Shown: positions 16,018 to 25,089 of the stretch, one piece after another
Position numbering within the stretch: position 1 is the first letter of the stretch
Layout of the letters: each line of letters begins with the position of its first letter
NCBI GenBank assembly: GCA_964527535.1
Contig: CAZGPW010000201.1
Span: 1 to 26,603 of the forward strand
Reading direction: 5' to 3'
Length of the DNA: 26,603 nt
DNA from: JAQIBY01 sp964527535
GTDB lineage: Bacteria > Bacteroidota > Bacteroidia > Bacteroidales > ML635J-15
The notes under the pieces: generated by a model
Told to the model about the DNA's origin: nothing
Databases searched by the model: none
The model's input: the letters and a program-made list of their open reading frames with translations, nothing else
Made by a program: the position numbers and the translations under genes

Positions 16018-16067
16018 ATGGTATCATCAAAAAATCCGGTACCATAAAAGTCAATTGTATGACTTAT

Positions 16068-16085
16068 GACTTTTTCAGCAGACCC
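16068..16085 (-). mobile_element. solitary inverted-repeat end related to the 8501 element
   Basis: Read on the minus strand, GGGTCTGCTGAAAAAGTC is identical to the first 18 bases of the element at 8501. With the host bases before it, 23 consecutive bases are shared between the two sites (here 16068-16090, there 8496-8518). No partner end is visible between here and the terminator at 15981, only a local AAAAGTCA/TGACTTTT inverted repeat (16046-16074). It is therefore a decayed or very short derivative. It supplies the G of the protease's TAG stop. Confidence 0.7.
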
Positions 16086-19000
16086 TATTTTACAATGAGT
16101 TTCATCACAATGCTGTTAGTCTGGTTGACCAGCCGGAGAAAATACATGCCGCTGTTTAGGCCCGGCAGCAGTATTTCCGGATCATCCAGTTGTTTTACTT
16201 TTACTTTCTGGCCACGGGCATCATATAATGCCATCTTGATGGGAAATGCTTCTTTACTTATCCCCTGCAGGTAAAACCGCCCGGTGCCGGGATTAGGATG
16301 TATTGTAATGTTATTTTTAAATTGATGGTTTGATGATTCCACACTGCAATCATCCACAATAATACTCATCACCGCAGATTCACTTTCGCAGGGAGCTTGC
16401 TCGATATACCAGTCATAGAAGTAGTAATAATAGCCCAGAGGCGTCTGTGAGGCACTGCTTTCTTTTATGCTGACGACATTTTCAATGGTATAAGGATAAT
16501 CGAGGTAGCTTGCTTCTGAAGTTCTGAACAGATTGGGTGCTCCCAGCCCGACAAGCTGCAGGTTCTCACCAACCGGCACGTTGAGGTTAAGGTCAATCCG
16601 GCTAACGCCGTCGGGGACATATACGTCGGTGGCATCAATGACATTCTGATATTCATCCCTGACAGCGATGCTCCTTGTGCCTGCGCCATCTGCATTTACC
16701 AGTACCGAAGCAATGGTAAATGCCTGGTAGGCATCAAAAATCAGGTAATGCACATAATCCGGGTTTCCGAAAAACCCGCCGCCTGCTGTGTTATTGCTAG
16801 CTCCTACGGTATCAGGATCATCGGGGTATATTTCACGAATATAATAGCTTGTATTATTGCTCAATGGTGCATGTGACCAGGGGTTTCCTGAATGTACCAG
16901 GTTCGTACAGCCCTCATCACTATACCAGTTGATTTCGCTGCCTGCTCCCGGTATTTCAAGGTTAAATGCAGAATCCATACAAACCGTTTGAGCTTCTGCA
17001 ACCGGCGCTTCCGGCAGGTTTACTTCAATGTCAATTGTTGTGGTATCATCACCATAGTCATTAGCAATATCCAACACAACCGTATAATTGCCGGATGTGG
17101 TATATACATGATTTGGATTGGTTTCTGTGCTGGAATTGCCATCCCCGAAATCCCACAACCAGCTCGTAGGGAAATTATAACTTTCATCTGAGAATTGTAT
17201 ATTTCCATTGCAAGTGCTGGTGCCGGAAGCAGAAAAATGGGCAATGGGAGGGGCATTCTCTTGCATGCATTCCCACTCAATCTTAAAACCACTGAGGGCC
17301 AAGCCCTGATCCGAATGAAATTGGATGGTTATGCTGCCACCGCTTGAAACAATGGTTTCCGGATTACCCGTGGTGTTACAATAATACGTATCATTGATAA
17401 GGGGCGCAGAAGTATCGTCACCATCGTAAAAAGCAATGTAATCGTAGTCGCAGGTGCTGTCGGATCCCGGTTCAATATCAAATTCATTGATGTTAAGGAT
17501 TACCTGGCTGGCACCGGTAGGTTCAATGGTAAATGTGGCATCCGATTCATTGGCATAATTATCATCGGGGCCGCCACAGTCATACAACGTACCAAAACAC
17601 TCCTGGGATGAGCCGCTGCCGTTTTCAGGCATAAAGATCATACACGGATAAGCAGGGTCAATGGAAACATACCCTGTTTTTACCTCTGTATCATCGCCAC
17701 AACTGCCACCATTGGTGTACAAGCTCACATCAAAATCTCCTTCAGTGGTGTAGGTATGGGAAGGGTTGATTTCTGTGCTGGTATTGCCATCGCCAAAATC
17801 CCACTGAAATGATGTTCCGTTGATGCTGTAATTTTGAAATTGCACAGTAAATGGTGCCTGGCAGTTTTCCGTGTAACTGGCTTCAAACGCTGCTTCAACA
17901 GTTGGTACATACGGGTCCCCAACACCAATGGCATAAAAAGCATCGGTTACTTCGCCTACCGTATCGCTGCATTCACCGTGGTAATCAATGGCTGAAAGAA
18001 TCCCATAAAAACGGGCATCAATGTATTCAGATGTGCTGGTGAGATACACCGTTTGCATCCGGAACGCAATGTCTGCGGCTGCTTCCATGCCTATTGGGTT
18101 TATGCTGTATGAATCTCCGTTGTCATTGGTGCCGGAATCTCCTTCGCATAACATATAATACCAATAACATAAAGGTGACATGTTGGTATGCACCCCGCCA
18201 TTGTCTGAAGCATCCGTAACCCAATAATTTCCCTGATACGTATCGGGTTTATTGTATGCGTTTGGGTCTGCCAGTGACCGGAAAACAGCTCCAATGTCTT
18301 CCCCGATTGTCCAGTCAGCATAAGATGGTACAGCATAAAATTCAACGGTAGCGCCAAAAATATCACTGAACGATTCATTCAACGCACCGGATTCATCCTG
18401 GTAAACCAGGTTGCATGAATGAGTAGTGAGTCCATGTGTGATTTCATGAGCAGAAATATCAATGGTGGTAAGGGGGGTAATTCCTGATGCGGTATCACCA
18501 TCACCATACGTCATGACATCACCATTCCAGAACGCATTGATGTTATTATCGTAGCCATAGTCTACCAAGTTGAAATGGATGTAGGAATTTAATTCATGCC
18601 CGTTATTGTCAATGGAATTACGTCCATGAATTTCATAGAAATAATCGTAAGTTTGTTCTGTGGCAAAATGGGCATCGGTAGCGTACTGGTCAAGTTGTTC
18701 ATTGGCGTTGTCCCAGTGATTATCATCATCGGTAAAATCAACAGCTGAACCATAATCGTCGGTATTTTGACAATTGAATGTGGCAATGCCATTACCGCGT
18801 CCGGTTTCCTGCAGACGGTAATGTCCGCTGTAACTATCGGTTGTGATGTTTCTGGTACCCGAATAACCTGTTACGGCAGTTCCTTCTTCATCTGCTGTAT
18901 GGATGCGGGTTTGTGTATGCAGTATGTCTCCGTTTTCTGCATCCACATAAACGTATTGCCGGCTGTAAGGCTTCAATGCAAAAATATCAATCTTGTAAGC

Positions 19001-19591
19001 AGCTTTAAATTGGTTACTGTAAAGATTTCCCTGTGCCGGAAGATAAATTTTTTCGGGAACCGGTTCGTTGTATGTTTCGCGATAGGGATTTTTAGCATCG
19101 GCTTCAAAGATATACAAATCGGCATCCACATAAGCTTTTGCCTGATCCAGCGCTTCTTCCGGGGTCAAGGTAAAAGAACCCGAAATAGCGGGATCGGAAG
19201 CAATGTTGCCGTTCATGGAAATGCACTTTCCGTTTTTACTGTGCATCAGCCAGGCTGAGTATTCTAACGGAATACCACCTATGGTTTGCATATACCGGTC
19301 ATGTTTTATGCCCAATTTATCCTGCGTGCTGTTTAGCTTTACTAAGCCTGCATCGTCAGAGTTGACAAACATCAGGCAATACTTCAGGGCTTTTTCTCCG
19401 GGTATTTGTTTGTCTTCGCTGAAGCGAATGTAGTTGGGTACCTCTGAAAAATCTTTCAGGCGAACCATATCAGCTCCGCTGGCAATAGCATCTGCCCGTT
19501 TTCCGGTAAAAATTTCAGGGTGTTGTTCCTGAGAAAACAATGAAATGCTGATAATGAGCATCAACAGCGTAAGAAAAAAAGTTCGTATCAT
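16085..19591 (-). CDS. secreted M4 (thermolysin-like) metalloprotease with PKD, CUB and T9SS sorting domains
   Basis: This 1168-residue protein is made as a pre-pro-enzyme: a signal peptide (to ISLFSQ), then FTP/PepSY-type propeptide regions (about 60-230). The thermolysin-like catalytic domain (about 235-555) has HEITH (H382, E383, H386), the third zinc ligand E406 in GALNESFSDI, and the proton-donor motif DNGGVHTN. Downstream come a PKD domain (about 564-645, with WDFGDGNTS), a CUB-like domain (about 655-775), a second PKD (about 780-865, WDFGDGNSS) and an Ig-like segment. An unassigned beta-rich module follows, then a type A T9SS sorting domain from about 1085 (HPNPGTGRFYL..GMYFLRL..MKLIVK). 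It is expected to be released at or anchored to the cell surface to degrade protein. A MITE lies 28 bp before the start, and its stop codon is completed by a repeat end. Confidence 0.93.
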   Translation of the reverse strand: MIRTFFLTLLMLIISISLFSQEQHPEIFTGKRADAIASGADMVRLKDFSEVPNYIRFSEDKQIPGEKALKYCLMFVNSDDAGLVKLNSTQDKLGIKHDRYMQTIGGIPLEYSAWLMHSKNGKCISMNGNIASDPAISGSFTLTPEEALDQAKAYVDADLYIFEADAKNPYRETYNEPVPEKIYLPAQGNLYSNQFKAAYKIDIFALKPYSRQYVYVDAENGDILHTQTRIHTADEEGTAVTGYSGTRNITTDSYSGHYRLQETGRGNGIATFNCQNTDDYGSAVDFTDDDNHWDNANEQLDQYATDAHFATEQTYDYFYEIHGRNSIDNNGHELNSYIHFNLVDYGYDNNINAFWNGDVMTYGDGDTASGITPLTTIDISAHEITHGLTTHSCNLVYQDESGALNESFSDIFGATVEFYAVPSYADWTIGEDIGAVFRSLADPNAYNKPDTYQGNYWVTDASDNGGVHTNMSPLCYWYYMLCEGDSGTNDNGDSYSINPIGMEAAADIAFRMQTVYLTSTSEYIDARFYGILSAIDYHGECSDTVGEVTDAFYAIGVGDPYVPTVEAAFEASYTENCQAPFTVQFQNYSINGTSFQWDFGDGNTSTEINPSHTYTTEGDFDVSLYTNGGSCGDDTEVKTGYVSIDPAYPCMIFMPENGSGSSQECFGTLYDCGGPDDNYANESDATFTIEPTGASQVILNINEFDIEPGSDSTCDYDYIAFYDGDDTSAPLINDTYYCNTTGNPETIVSSGGSITIQFHSDQGLALSGFKIEWECMQENAPPIAHFSASGTSTCNGNIQFSDESYNFPTSWLWDFGDGNSSTETNPNHVYTTSGNYTVVLDIANDYGDDTTTIDIEVNLPEAPVAEAQTVCMDSAFNLEIPGAGSEINWYSDEGCTNLVHSGNPWSHAPLSNNTSYYIREIYPDDPDTVGASNNTAGGGFFGNPDYVHYLIFDAYQAFTIASVLVNADGAGTRSIAVRDEYQNVIDATDVYVPDGVSRIDLNLNVPVGENLQLVGLGAPNLFRTSEASYLDYPYTIENVVSIKESSASQTPLGYYYYFYDWYIEQAPCESESAVMSIIVDDCSVESSNHQFKNNITIHPNPGTGRFYLQGISKEAFPIKMALYDARGQKVKVKQLDDPEILLPGLNSGMYFLRLVNQTNSIVMKLIVK

Positions 19592-19619
19592 AATTAAAAC
19601 AAATTAAAACTTAGTCATT

Positions 19620-19815
19620 GAGTCCACTCTGAAAAGTCATTTTCGCCACATACTTGTACCGACGCATGACGGTAAAATCACGAAAACACCACCTCCTGCA
19701 AAAAGCCAACAGCCATAAAATCAGCGCTTTATGGTGCTTGGAGCTTTTGTTTCGGCTTCGCTCAATACAAGTGTGTTTTGGTGGCATTTTTCTATTTTAT
19801 TTTTAGAGTGGACAC
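19620..19815. mobile_element. 196-bp MITE-like element in the M4 protease leader
   Basis: The left end GAGTCCACTCTGAAAA and the reverse complement of the right end, GTGTCCACTCTAAAAA, match at 14 of 16 bases. GTCATT flanks the element exactly on both sides (19614-19619, 19816-19821). Sub-terminal complementarity continues (GCCAC..ACTTGTA near 19649 against its inverse near 19763-19784), and CCATAAA/TTTATGG forms a central hairpin. There is no ORF. Its ends differ from those of the 8501 element, so it belongs to another family. It sits between the protease start and a weak -7-like TACCTTTT (19835-19842, minus strand), so it may lengthen the 5' leader by about 200 nt. Confidence 0.82.
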
Positions 19816-19915
19816 GTCATTTATAAAATGGGAAAAAAGGTAAAATGGTTGCATAGGCTAAATTGCAATTGCTTGACAAAATAGTTTTGCTAACACACAA
19901 AAAATGCAAACCCGA

Positions 19916-19942
19916 TAATCCCTTGCAAATAAAAAGGGATTA
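19916..19942 (-). terminator. weak terminator-like hairpin after the stress-protein gene
   Basis: TAATCCC (19916-19922) and GGGATTA (19936-19942) pair around a 13-nt loop, just after the minus-strand gene at 19952. On the minus strand there is no immediate T-run (TCGGGTTTGCATTTTTT follows), so termination is uncertain. The rest of 19822-19951 holds only A+T-rich spacer. Confidence 0.3.
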
Positions 19943-19951
19943 ATTTTTCGG

Positions 19952-20800
19952 TCAAAGCCTTTTAAAATTAGCGCCAATCACTTCCTGTGGTGTAATACTG
20001 AGTACAGGCATTGGGGACTTATTCAGCATTTGCTTTGCATAAGATCCCATTAACAGATTTGAAAACGACCAGTTTTGCTCTGTCATTATCGCAATCATAT
20101 CTGCTTCTACGGTTTTGGCGTATTCAATTGTCACATCAGTGATGTTGTTTCCAACAATCAAACTGTTTTCATGTTCAATCTCATGTTCCCTGAAATATTT
20201 GGACACCTGGTTGGCATACATTTTCAATTTGTTGTGTATGCCTTCGGATGTAGAAGATGTGACTTTCAGAATATGCACTTTTGAGTTAAATCTTTTGGCC
20301 AGGTTTGCAACCATTGGCACCTTTTCACGTGTTTCATTGGTATAGTCAATGGGCATAACAATGGTTTTTGGAGGATTGGTGTTTTTACAAGACCTGATTG
20401 AAATCACCGGACGAATTGTATTTTCAATGAAGCGGTATGTGTTGCTTCCGACAAAATACTCACTCCATCCGGACTCTCCTTGTGTAGAACCAATAAGAAT
20501 AGAATCTTCAAATGCTTCTACCTGTTCCGCTATCTCTTCATATACACGGCCAGTTTTTATAATATAATCTATGCTTGCATTTTTGTGTAGTTTGCCTTTA
20601 TAATCATCAATGATATTTTTCATTTGATCTGCAGCGATTTTTTTTTCCTGCTTCAACAAAGGTTGGTATGCTTTTTGCCTTTTGGGTAAAACATGAACAA
20701 GTTGAATGTCTGCTTCATACTTATTGGCAATATTAGTTGCATAATCCAAAGCACATAATGAATAATCAGAAAAATCTAAAGGAACGATAATCTTTTTCAT
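19952..20800 (-). CDS. universal stress protein, tandem UspA domains
   Basis: This 282-residue cytoplasmic protein has two UspA-like domains, each starting with the typical strand and acidic turn: KKIIVPLDFSDYS (2-14) and KTIVMPIDYTNET (from about 149). In the first domain, GSTQGESGWSEYFVGS resembles the G-x2-G-x9-G(S/T) nucleotide-binding loop with one extra residue. The second has only NWSFSNLLMGS, lacking the first glycines, so only one site may bind ATP. Such proteins help cells survive starvation or other stress, and many are regulatory. The gene is divergent from anmK, with 79 bp of A+T-rich DNA between starts. I could not pick a convincing promoter. Confidence 0.88.
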   Translation of the reverse strand: MKKIIVPLDFSDYSLCALDYATNIANKYEADIQLVHVLPKRQKAYQPLLKQEKKIAADQMKNIIDDYKGKLHKNASIDYIIKTGRVYEEIAEQVEAFEDSILIGSTQGESGWSEYFVGSNTYRFIENTIRPVISIRSCKNTNPPKTIVMPIDYTNETREKVPMVANLAKRFNSKVHILKVTSSTSEGIHNKLKMYANQVSKYFREHEIEHENSLIVGNNITDVTIEYAKTVEADMIAIMTEQNWSFSNLLMGSYAKQMLNKSPMPVLSITPQEVIGANFKRL

Positions 20801-20879
20801 AAGTTATATGTTTTCAGTTAATAATTTTAATTTGTCATAAAAATAAAAAACTTTTTGTATTTTTCATAATTATACGCTT

Positions 20880-21953
20880 ATGAATATGCTAAAAAAATCT
20901 AAATACCTTATAGTTGGACTGATGTCGGGGAGTTCACTTGATGGATTAGACCTGGTGTTGAGCGGTTTTACCCTAAAAAATCAGAAATGGGAATATGTGA
21001 TACACACGGGTGAGGCCTTTGCATATGATAAACCTATGCGGGATGCATTGCAGCAGTCAAGGTTTATGTCAGAAGATGAATTATCCCGTATGGACAAAAC
21101 CTATGGGCGATGGATTGCCGGTGCTGTAAATGATTTTCTTTCTTTCCACCGGATCAAACATGAAAATGTTGATTTCATTGCTTCACATGGTCACACTGTT
21201 TTTCATCAGCCCGAATCAGGTTATACGTTACAGATTGGAGATGGCAAAACCATTGCTGAAATTTGCGGAATACCGGTAGTGTATGATTTCAGAACTGATG
21301 ATTTAACATTGGGAGGGCAGGGGGCCCCGTTGGTACCTGTAGGTGATGTGATGCTTTTTCCTGATTACGATCAATGCCTTAATATTGGCGGTTTTTCTAA
21401 CATTACAGATAAAAGCAATGACATTAAAGCCTGGGATATTTGTCCTGTAAATACAATATTGAATGATTTGGCCGGAAACTATGGAAAATCATATGACAGT
21501 AATGGTAATATTGGACGCAATGGAAAAGTGTTACCTGCATATCTTGAAGCTTTTGAAAACCTGGATTTTTATCATAAGCCTCCTCCAAAATCCCTGGGAC
21601 GTGAATGGATAGACATGTACATAAAACCTGTGCTTGATGATGCATTGAAAGAAAATTCAATACAGGATGTGATGCGAACCTGGTATGAGCATGTATCTTT
21701 CAGAATTGGTAGTGTGCTTAGCGGATGTGTTCTTATAACCGGCGGAGGTGCGCATAATGCGTTTTTGATTGAGCTGATCAGGCAAAAAAGCAACGCAGTT
21801 ATTTATATTCCTGATCCTGAGCTTGTGGATTTTAAAGAAGCGATTATCTTTGCATTTCTGGGGGTGTTGAGATGGCGAAATGAAAACAATGTCATGTCAA
21901 CTGTAACAGGTGCTTTTCGTGATCACAGCAGTGGGAAAATAGCCTTGTATTAA
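20880..21953 (+). CDS. anmK: anhydro-N-acetylmuramic acid kinase
   Basis: This 357-residue cytoplasmic enzyme of the ASKHA fold cleaves the 1,6-anhydro bond of anhydro-MurNAc and phosphorylates it to MurNAc-6-phosphate, feeding cell-wall sugars back to metabolism. Motifs are GLMSGSSLDGLDL near the start (phosphate-binding), IASHGHTVFHQP, the GGQGAPLVPVGD loop, LNIGGFSNIT and a C-terminal ITGGGAHNAFL adenosine motif. The length is close to the family's usual 360-380. Either the ATG at 20880 or the one at 20886 could start translation; both leave the first motif intact. It lies 151 bp upstream of the NagZ-like gene on the same strand, which makes the product that AnmK uses. Confidence 0.93.
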   Translation: MNMLKKSKYLIVGLMSGSSLDGLDLVLSGFTLKNQKWEYVIHTGEAFAYDKPMRDALQQSRFMSEDELSRMDKTYGRWIAGAVNDFLSFHRIKHENVDFIASHGHTVFHQPESGYTLQIGDGKTIAEICGIPVVYDFRTDDLTLGGQGAPLVPVGDVMLFPDYDQCLNIGGFSNITDKSNDIKAWDICPVNTILNDLAGNYGKSYDSNGNIGRNGKVLPAYLEAFENLDFYHKPPPKSLGREWIDMYIKPVLDDALKENSIQDVMRTWYEHVSFRIGSVLSGCVLITGGGAHNAFLIELIRQKSNAVIYIPDPELVDFKEAIIFAFLGVLRWRNENNVMSTVTGAFRDHSSGKIALY

Positions 21954-22058
21954 GGAAAAAGATGTGTTTGTATATTATCATGGGAACATTATTTCGTAAT
22001 TTTTTATGAAGAGAATACAAACTAACATACATTGGTTGAAAAATAACGGAACATTTAA

Positions 22059-22088
22059 TTTGAGAGATGCCGGCAATGTTTATTTTTG
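22059..22088 (+). promoter_or_regulatory. promoter of the NagZ-like gene
   Basis: TTTG at 22059-22062 is followed after 18 nt by TATTTTTG (22081-22088), close to the Bacteroidota consensus TTTG-N19-TAnnTTTG. The start codon is 16 bp further on. It suggests this gene is also transcribed independently of anmK. Confidence 0.5.
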
Positions 22089-22104
22089 TTTGAAGAAGTA
22101 ATTT

Positions 22105-25089
22105 ATGAAAATTAGTATGGTGCAAATAGGATTATTGTTGTCGTTGTTGTTTGCTTTTTCCGGGGGTACTGACTCTGTTGAAGAAGGCCGTGAAGATGTG
22201 TTTGAAGCTCATTCGCCTCCGTTTTTATTGACCGATACGGTTATGATTGATTCCCTTATCCGGAATATGACCATTGAGGAAAAAATCGGCCAGTTGTTTA
22301 TGGTGGCTGCTTATTCAAATAAAGATAAAAAGCACGAAGATTACATCGAATACCTGGTCAGAGAAAAACACATCGGAGGGCTTATATTTATGCAGGGTGG
22401 GCCACAAAGGCAGACCAGGCTGGTCGAACGGTATCAACAAGCGGCAGAGGTGCCCCTAATGCTGGCTATGGATGCTGAATGGGGACCATCCATGCGTTTG
22501 GATTCCACAATTCTGTATCCCAGGCAAATGATGATAGGAGCCATTCAGGATGATGATTTGATTTATGAGGTCGGTGTTGAGTATGCCCGGCAATTAAAAA
22601 ACCTCGGTATCCATATCAATTTTGCACCGGTAGTGGATGTCAATGTTAACCCCGAAAATCCGGTTATTAACAGCCGTTCCTATGGAGAAAACCCGGAGGA
22701 TGTGGCTCGTAAAGCGTATTATTTTTCCAAAGGAATGCAGGATAACCGAGTCCTGGCTGTAGCCAAACATTTTCCGGGGCATGGCGATACCGATACTGAC
22801 TCCCATAAGGCTCTGCCAACGATACCCCATGATTTACCACGCCTGGATTCTATAGAGCTTTATCCATTCAGAAAATTGATAAATGCAGGTGTTGGTGGTG
22901 TCATGGTGGCCCATTTGTTTGTTCCTGAACTGGATTCTGTCCCAGACAGGGCATCTACGCTTTCCCCACGAATAGTTAATGATTTGTTGAAACAGGAGCT
23001 GGGTTTTCAGGGGCTTGTATTTACCGATGCACTCAACATGAAAGCGGTTGCTGATTATTACGAACCGGGCGAAATGGTAGTGGAAGCTTTTGCGGCGGGT
23101 AATGATGTTTTGTTGTTTCCATCTGATGTGCCGGCAGCTATTGAAAGTATGAAAAAAGCCATAACCAATGGACGCATAAGCATTGTGGATATTGATGAAA
23201 GGATAGCTAAGATACTGTCTGCTAAGCAGTGGATGGGGGTTATGGGTAAATTCTTCGGCATAAAAAACAATGAAAATCTGATTGACACACTGACAAATTC
23301 GCAGGCAACACTTATTCAACGTGAGATTGTTGAAAATGCCATTACATTGGTGGATATGAAAGACCATATTTTGCCTGTTCGTGATATTCATACCAAACAA
23401 ATGGCTTCTTTTGATCTTGGGTCATACCAGATCAACAGTTTTCAGCAGCGATTGAAAGATTATGCCAATGTGCCGGCATACATTTACCGCAGGGATGCTG
23501 TGAATTTTGGAAAACAGGGATTGATTGACAAATTGGCAAACTATGATGTGGTTTTTGTTTCTGTTACCGGAATAACCCGGTCGCCTTCCGGGAATTTTGG
23601 TTTCAGCAATGAAGAAAAAGACATTATCAGGCGGCTGATAGACAAAACCAGTGTGATCTTTTGTTTTTTCGGTAACCCTTATGCCCTTAGAGATATAGAA
23701 CTGATAAGAGAATCGGCTGCTACGATTGTTGCCTATGATGACCGGGAATTGACCCAGGATGTCACAGCCCAGATGATATTTGGAGGACTGCCATTTAAAG
23801 GACGGCTGCCTGTCGGAATAAATGAAAAATATACAGCCGGATCTGGCGTAGATACTGAAGCTTTACGGCTTGCTTATACCAATGTCCCTGAACAGGTAGG
23901 TATCAACTCCAGGATGTTCAGTAAAGTAGATTTACTTGTGCAGGAAGCCATTGATGAGAGGGCAACGCCAGGGGCTCAAGTACTTGTGGCACGACATGGT
24001 AAAGTGTTTTTTCACAAATCCTATGGATACCATTCCTACAAAAAAGTACAAACGGTAAGGCATACTGATATTTACGATCTTGCGTCCGTTACCAAGATTG
24101 TTGCTACAACAGCGTCTCTGATGCATTTGTATGACAGGGGTGAATTCCAGCTTAATGACAGCCTGGGAAAACATCTGAAATGGCTGGCCGGAACCAATAA
24201 AGCCCCCCTTATGTTTAAGGAGATACTTCCCCATCAGGCAGGATTGCGTCCGTGGATTCCCTTTTATAAAAATACAATAAAACCTGAGATGATCTCACAG
24301 TTTTATTCTGCATACAAAACAAAAGACAAAAATATTGAGGTTGCAGAAAATATGTTTGCTATTCATTCCATCAGAGATAGTATCATGAATGAAATCGTAG
24401 GTTCAAAATTGAGATCACAAAAAACATATAAATATTCAGACCTTGGTTTTTATCTGATGCGTGAATTCATTGAGTCCAAAACAAACTGCCCTTTAGACAG
24501 GTTTGTGGATTCTGTGTTTTATGAACCGCTGGGAGCTGGTACTATGGGGTATCATCCCTTGCATAAATTTCCGCAGGCCAGCATTGTTCCCACTGAGAAT
24601 GACAAGGTATTCCGAAAACAATTGTTACATGGTTATGTCCATGATCAGGGAGCTGGAATGTTGGGTGGAGTGGCCGGACATGCAGGTGTATTTTCAAATG
24701 CCAACGATCTGGCTAAGATCATGCAACTGTTTTTAAACAAAGGGGCATACGGAGGCAAACAATATTTTGACCCGGAAACGATTCAGTTGTTTAGTAGTCC
24801 TTTGTGTAATCCTTCTGAGAATCGAAGAGGATTGGGGTTTGATAAACCGGTCATTGATGAAGATGATACAGGGCCTGCTTGTAATTCTGCTTCCCCGGAA
24901 AGCTTTGGACATTCCGGATTTACCGGTATCCTTGCCTGGGTAGATCCCGAAACGGATTTGCTGTATGTGTTTTTGTCAAACCGGGTGTATCCGGACATGG
25001 ATAACAAAAAATTGTTGGATATGGATACCAGAACCAACGTCCAGGAAGTTTTTTATAAGGCAATCATGGATAAACATCAATGTAAATGA
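22105..25089 (+). CDS. GH3 beta-N-acetylhexosaminidase (NagZ-like) fused to a class C beta-lactamase-type serine hydrolase
   Basis: This 994-residue exported protein has a signal peptide at residues ~1-20. The GH3 domain (about 50-380) carries the NagZ-type motif KHFPGHGDTDTDSH (221-234), with the D/H pair used as acid-base, and the nucleophile Asp308 in VFTDALNM. A GH3 C-terminal-like domain follows. A serine hydrolase domain from about 604 has SVTK (S661, K664), YSD (777-779, in the place of Tyr-Ala/Ser-Asn) and HSGFTG (936-941, in the place of KTG). The first half should release GlcNAc from peptidoglycan fragments; the second may act on D-Ala peptides or esters, and resistance to beta-lactams is not implied. 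It lies after anmK and overlaps the next gene (ATGA). The two-domain arrangement is, from memory, common in Bacteroidota. Confidence 0.9.
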   Translation: MKISMVQIGLLLSLLFAFSGGTDSVEEGREDVFEAHSPPFLLTDTVMIDSLIRNMTIEEKIGQLFMVAAYSNKDKKHEDYIEYLVREKHIGGLIFMQGGPQRQTRLVERYQQAAEVPLMLAMDAEWGPSMRLDSTILYPRQMMIGAIQDDDLIYEVGVEYARQLKNLGIHINFAPVVDVNVNPENPVINSRSYGENPEDVARKAYYFSKGMQDNRVLAVAKHFPGHGDTDTDSHKALPTIPHDLPRLDSIELYPFRKLINAGVGGVMVAHLFVPELDSVPDRASTLSPRIVNDLLKQELGFQGLVFTDALNMKAVADYYEPGEMVVEAFAAGNDVLLFPSDVPAAIESMKKAITNGRISIVDIDERIAKILSAKQWMGVMGKFFGIKNNENLIDTLTNSQATLIQREIVENAITLVDMKDHILPVRDIHTKQMASFDLGSYQINSFQQRLKDYANVPAYIYRRDAVNFGKQGLIDKLANYDVVFVSVTGITRSPSGNFGFSNEEKDIIRRLIDKTSVIFCFFGNPYALRDIELIRESAATIVAYDDRELTQDVTAQMIFGGLPFKGRLPVGINEKYTAGSGVDTEALRLAYTNVPEQVGINSRMFSKVDLLVQEAIDERATPGAQVLVARHGKVFFHKSYGYHSYKKVQTVRHTDIYDLASVTKIVATTASLMHLYDRGEFQLNDSLGKHLKWLAGTNKAPLMFKEILPHQAGLRPWIPFYKNTIKPEMISQFYSAYKTKDKNIEVAENMFAIHSIRDSIMNEIVGSKLRSQKTYKYSDLGFYLMREFIESKTNCPLDRFVDSVFYEPLGAGTMGYHPLHKFPQASIVPTENDKVFRKQLLHGYVHDQGAGMLGGVAGHAGVFSNANDLAKIMQLFLNKGAYGGKQYFDPETIQLFSSPLCNPSENRRGLGFDKPVIDEDDTGPACNSASPESFGHSGFTGILAWVDPETDLLYVFLSNRVYPDMDNKKLLDMDTRTNVQEVFYKAIMDKHQCK

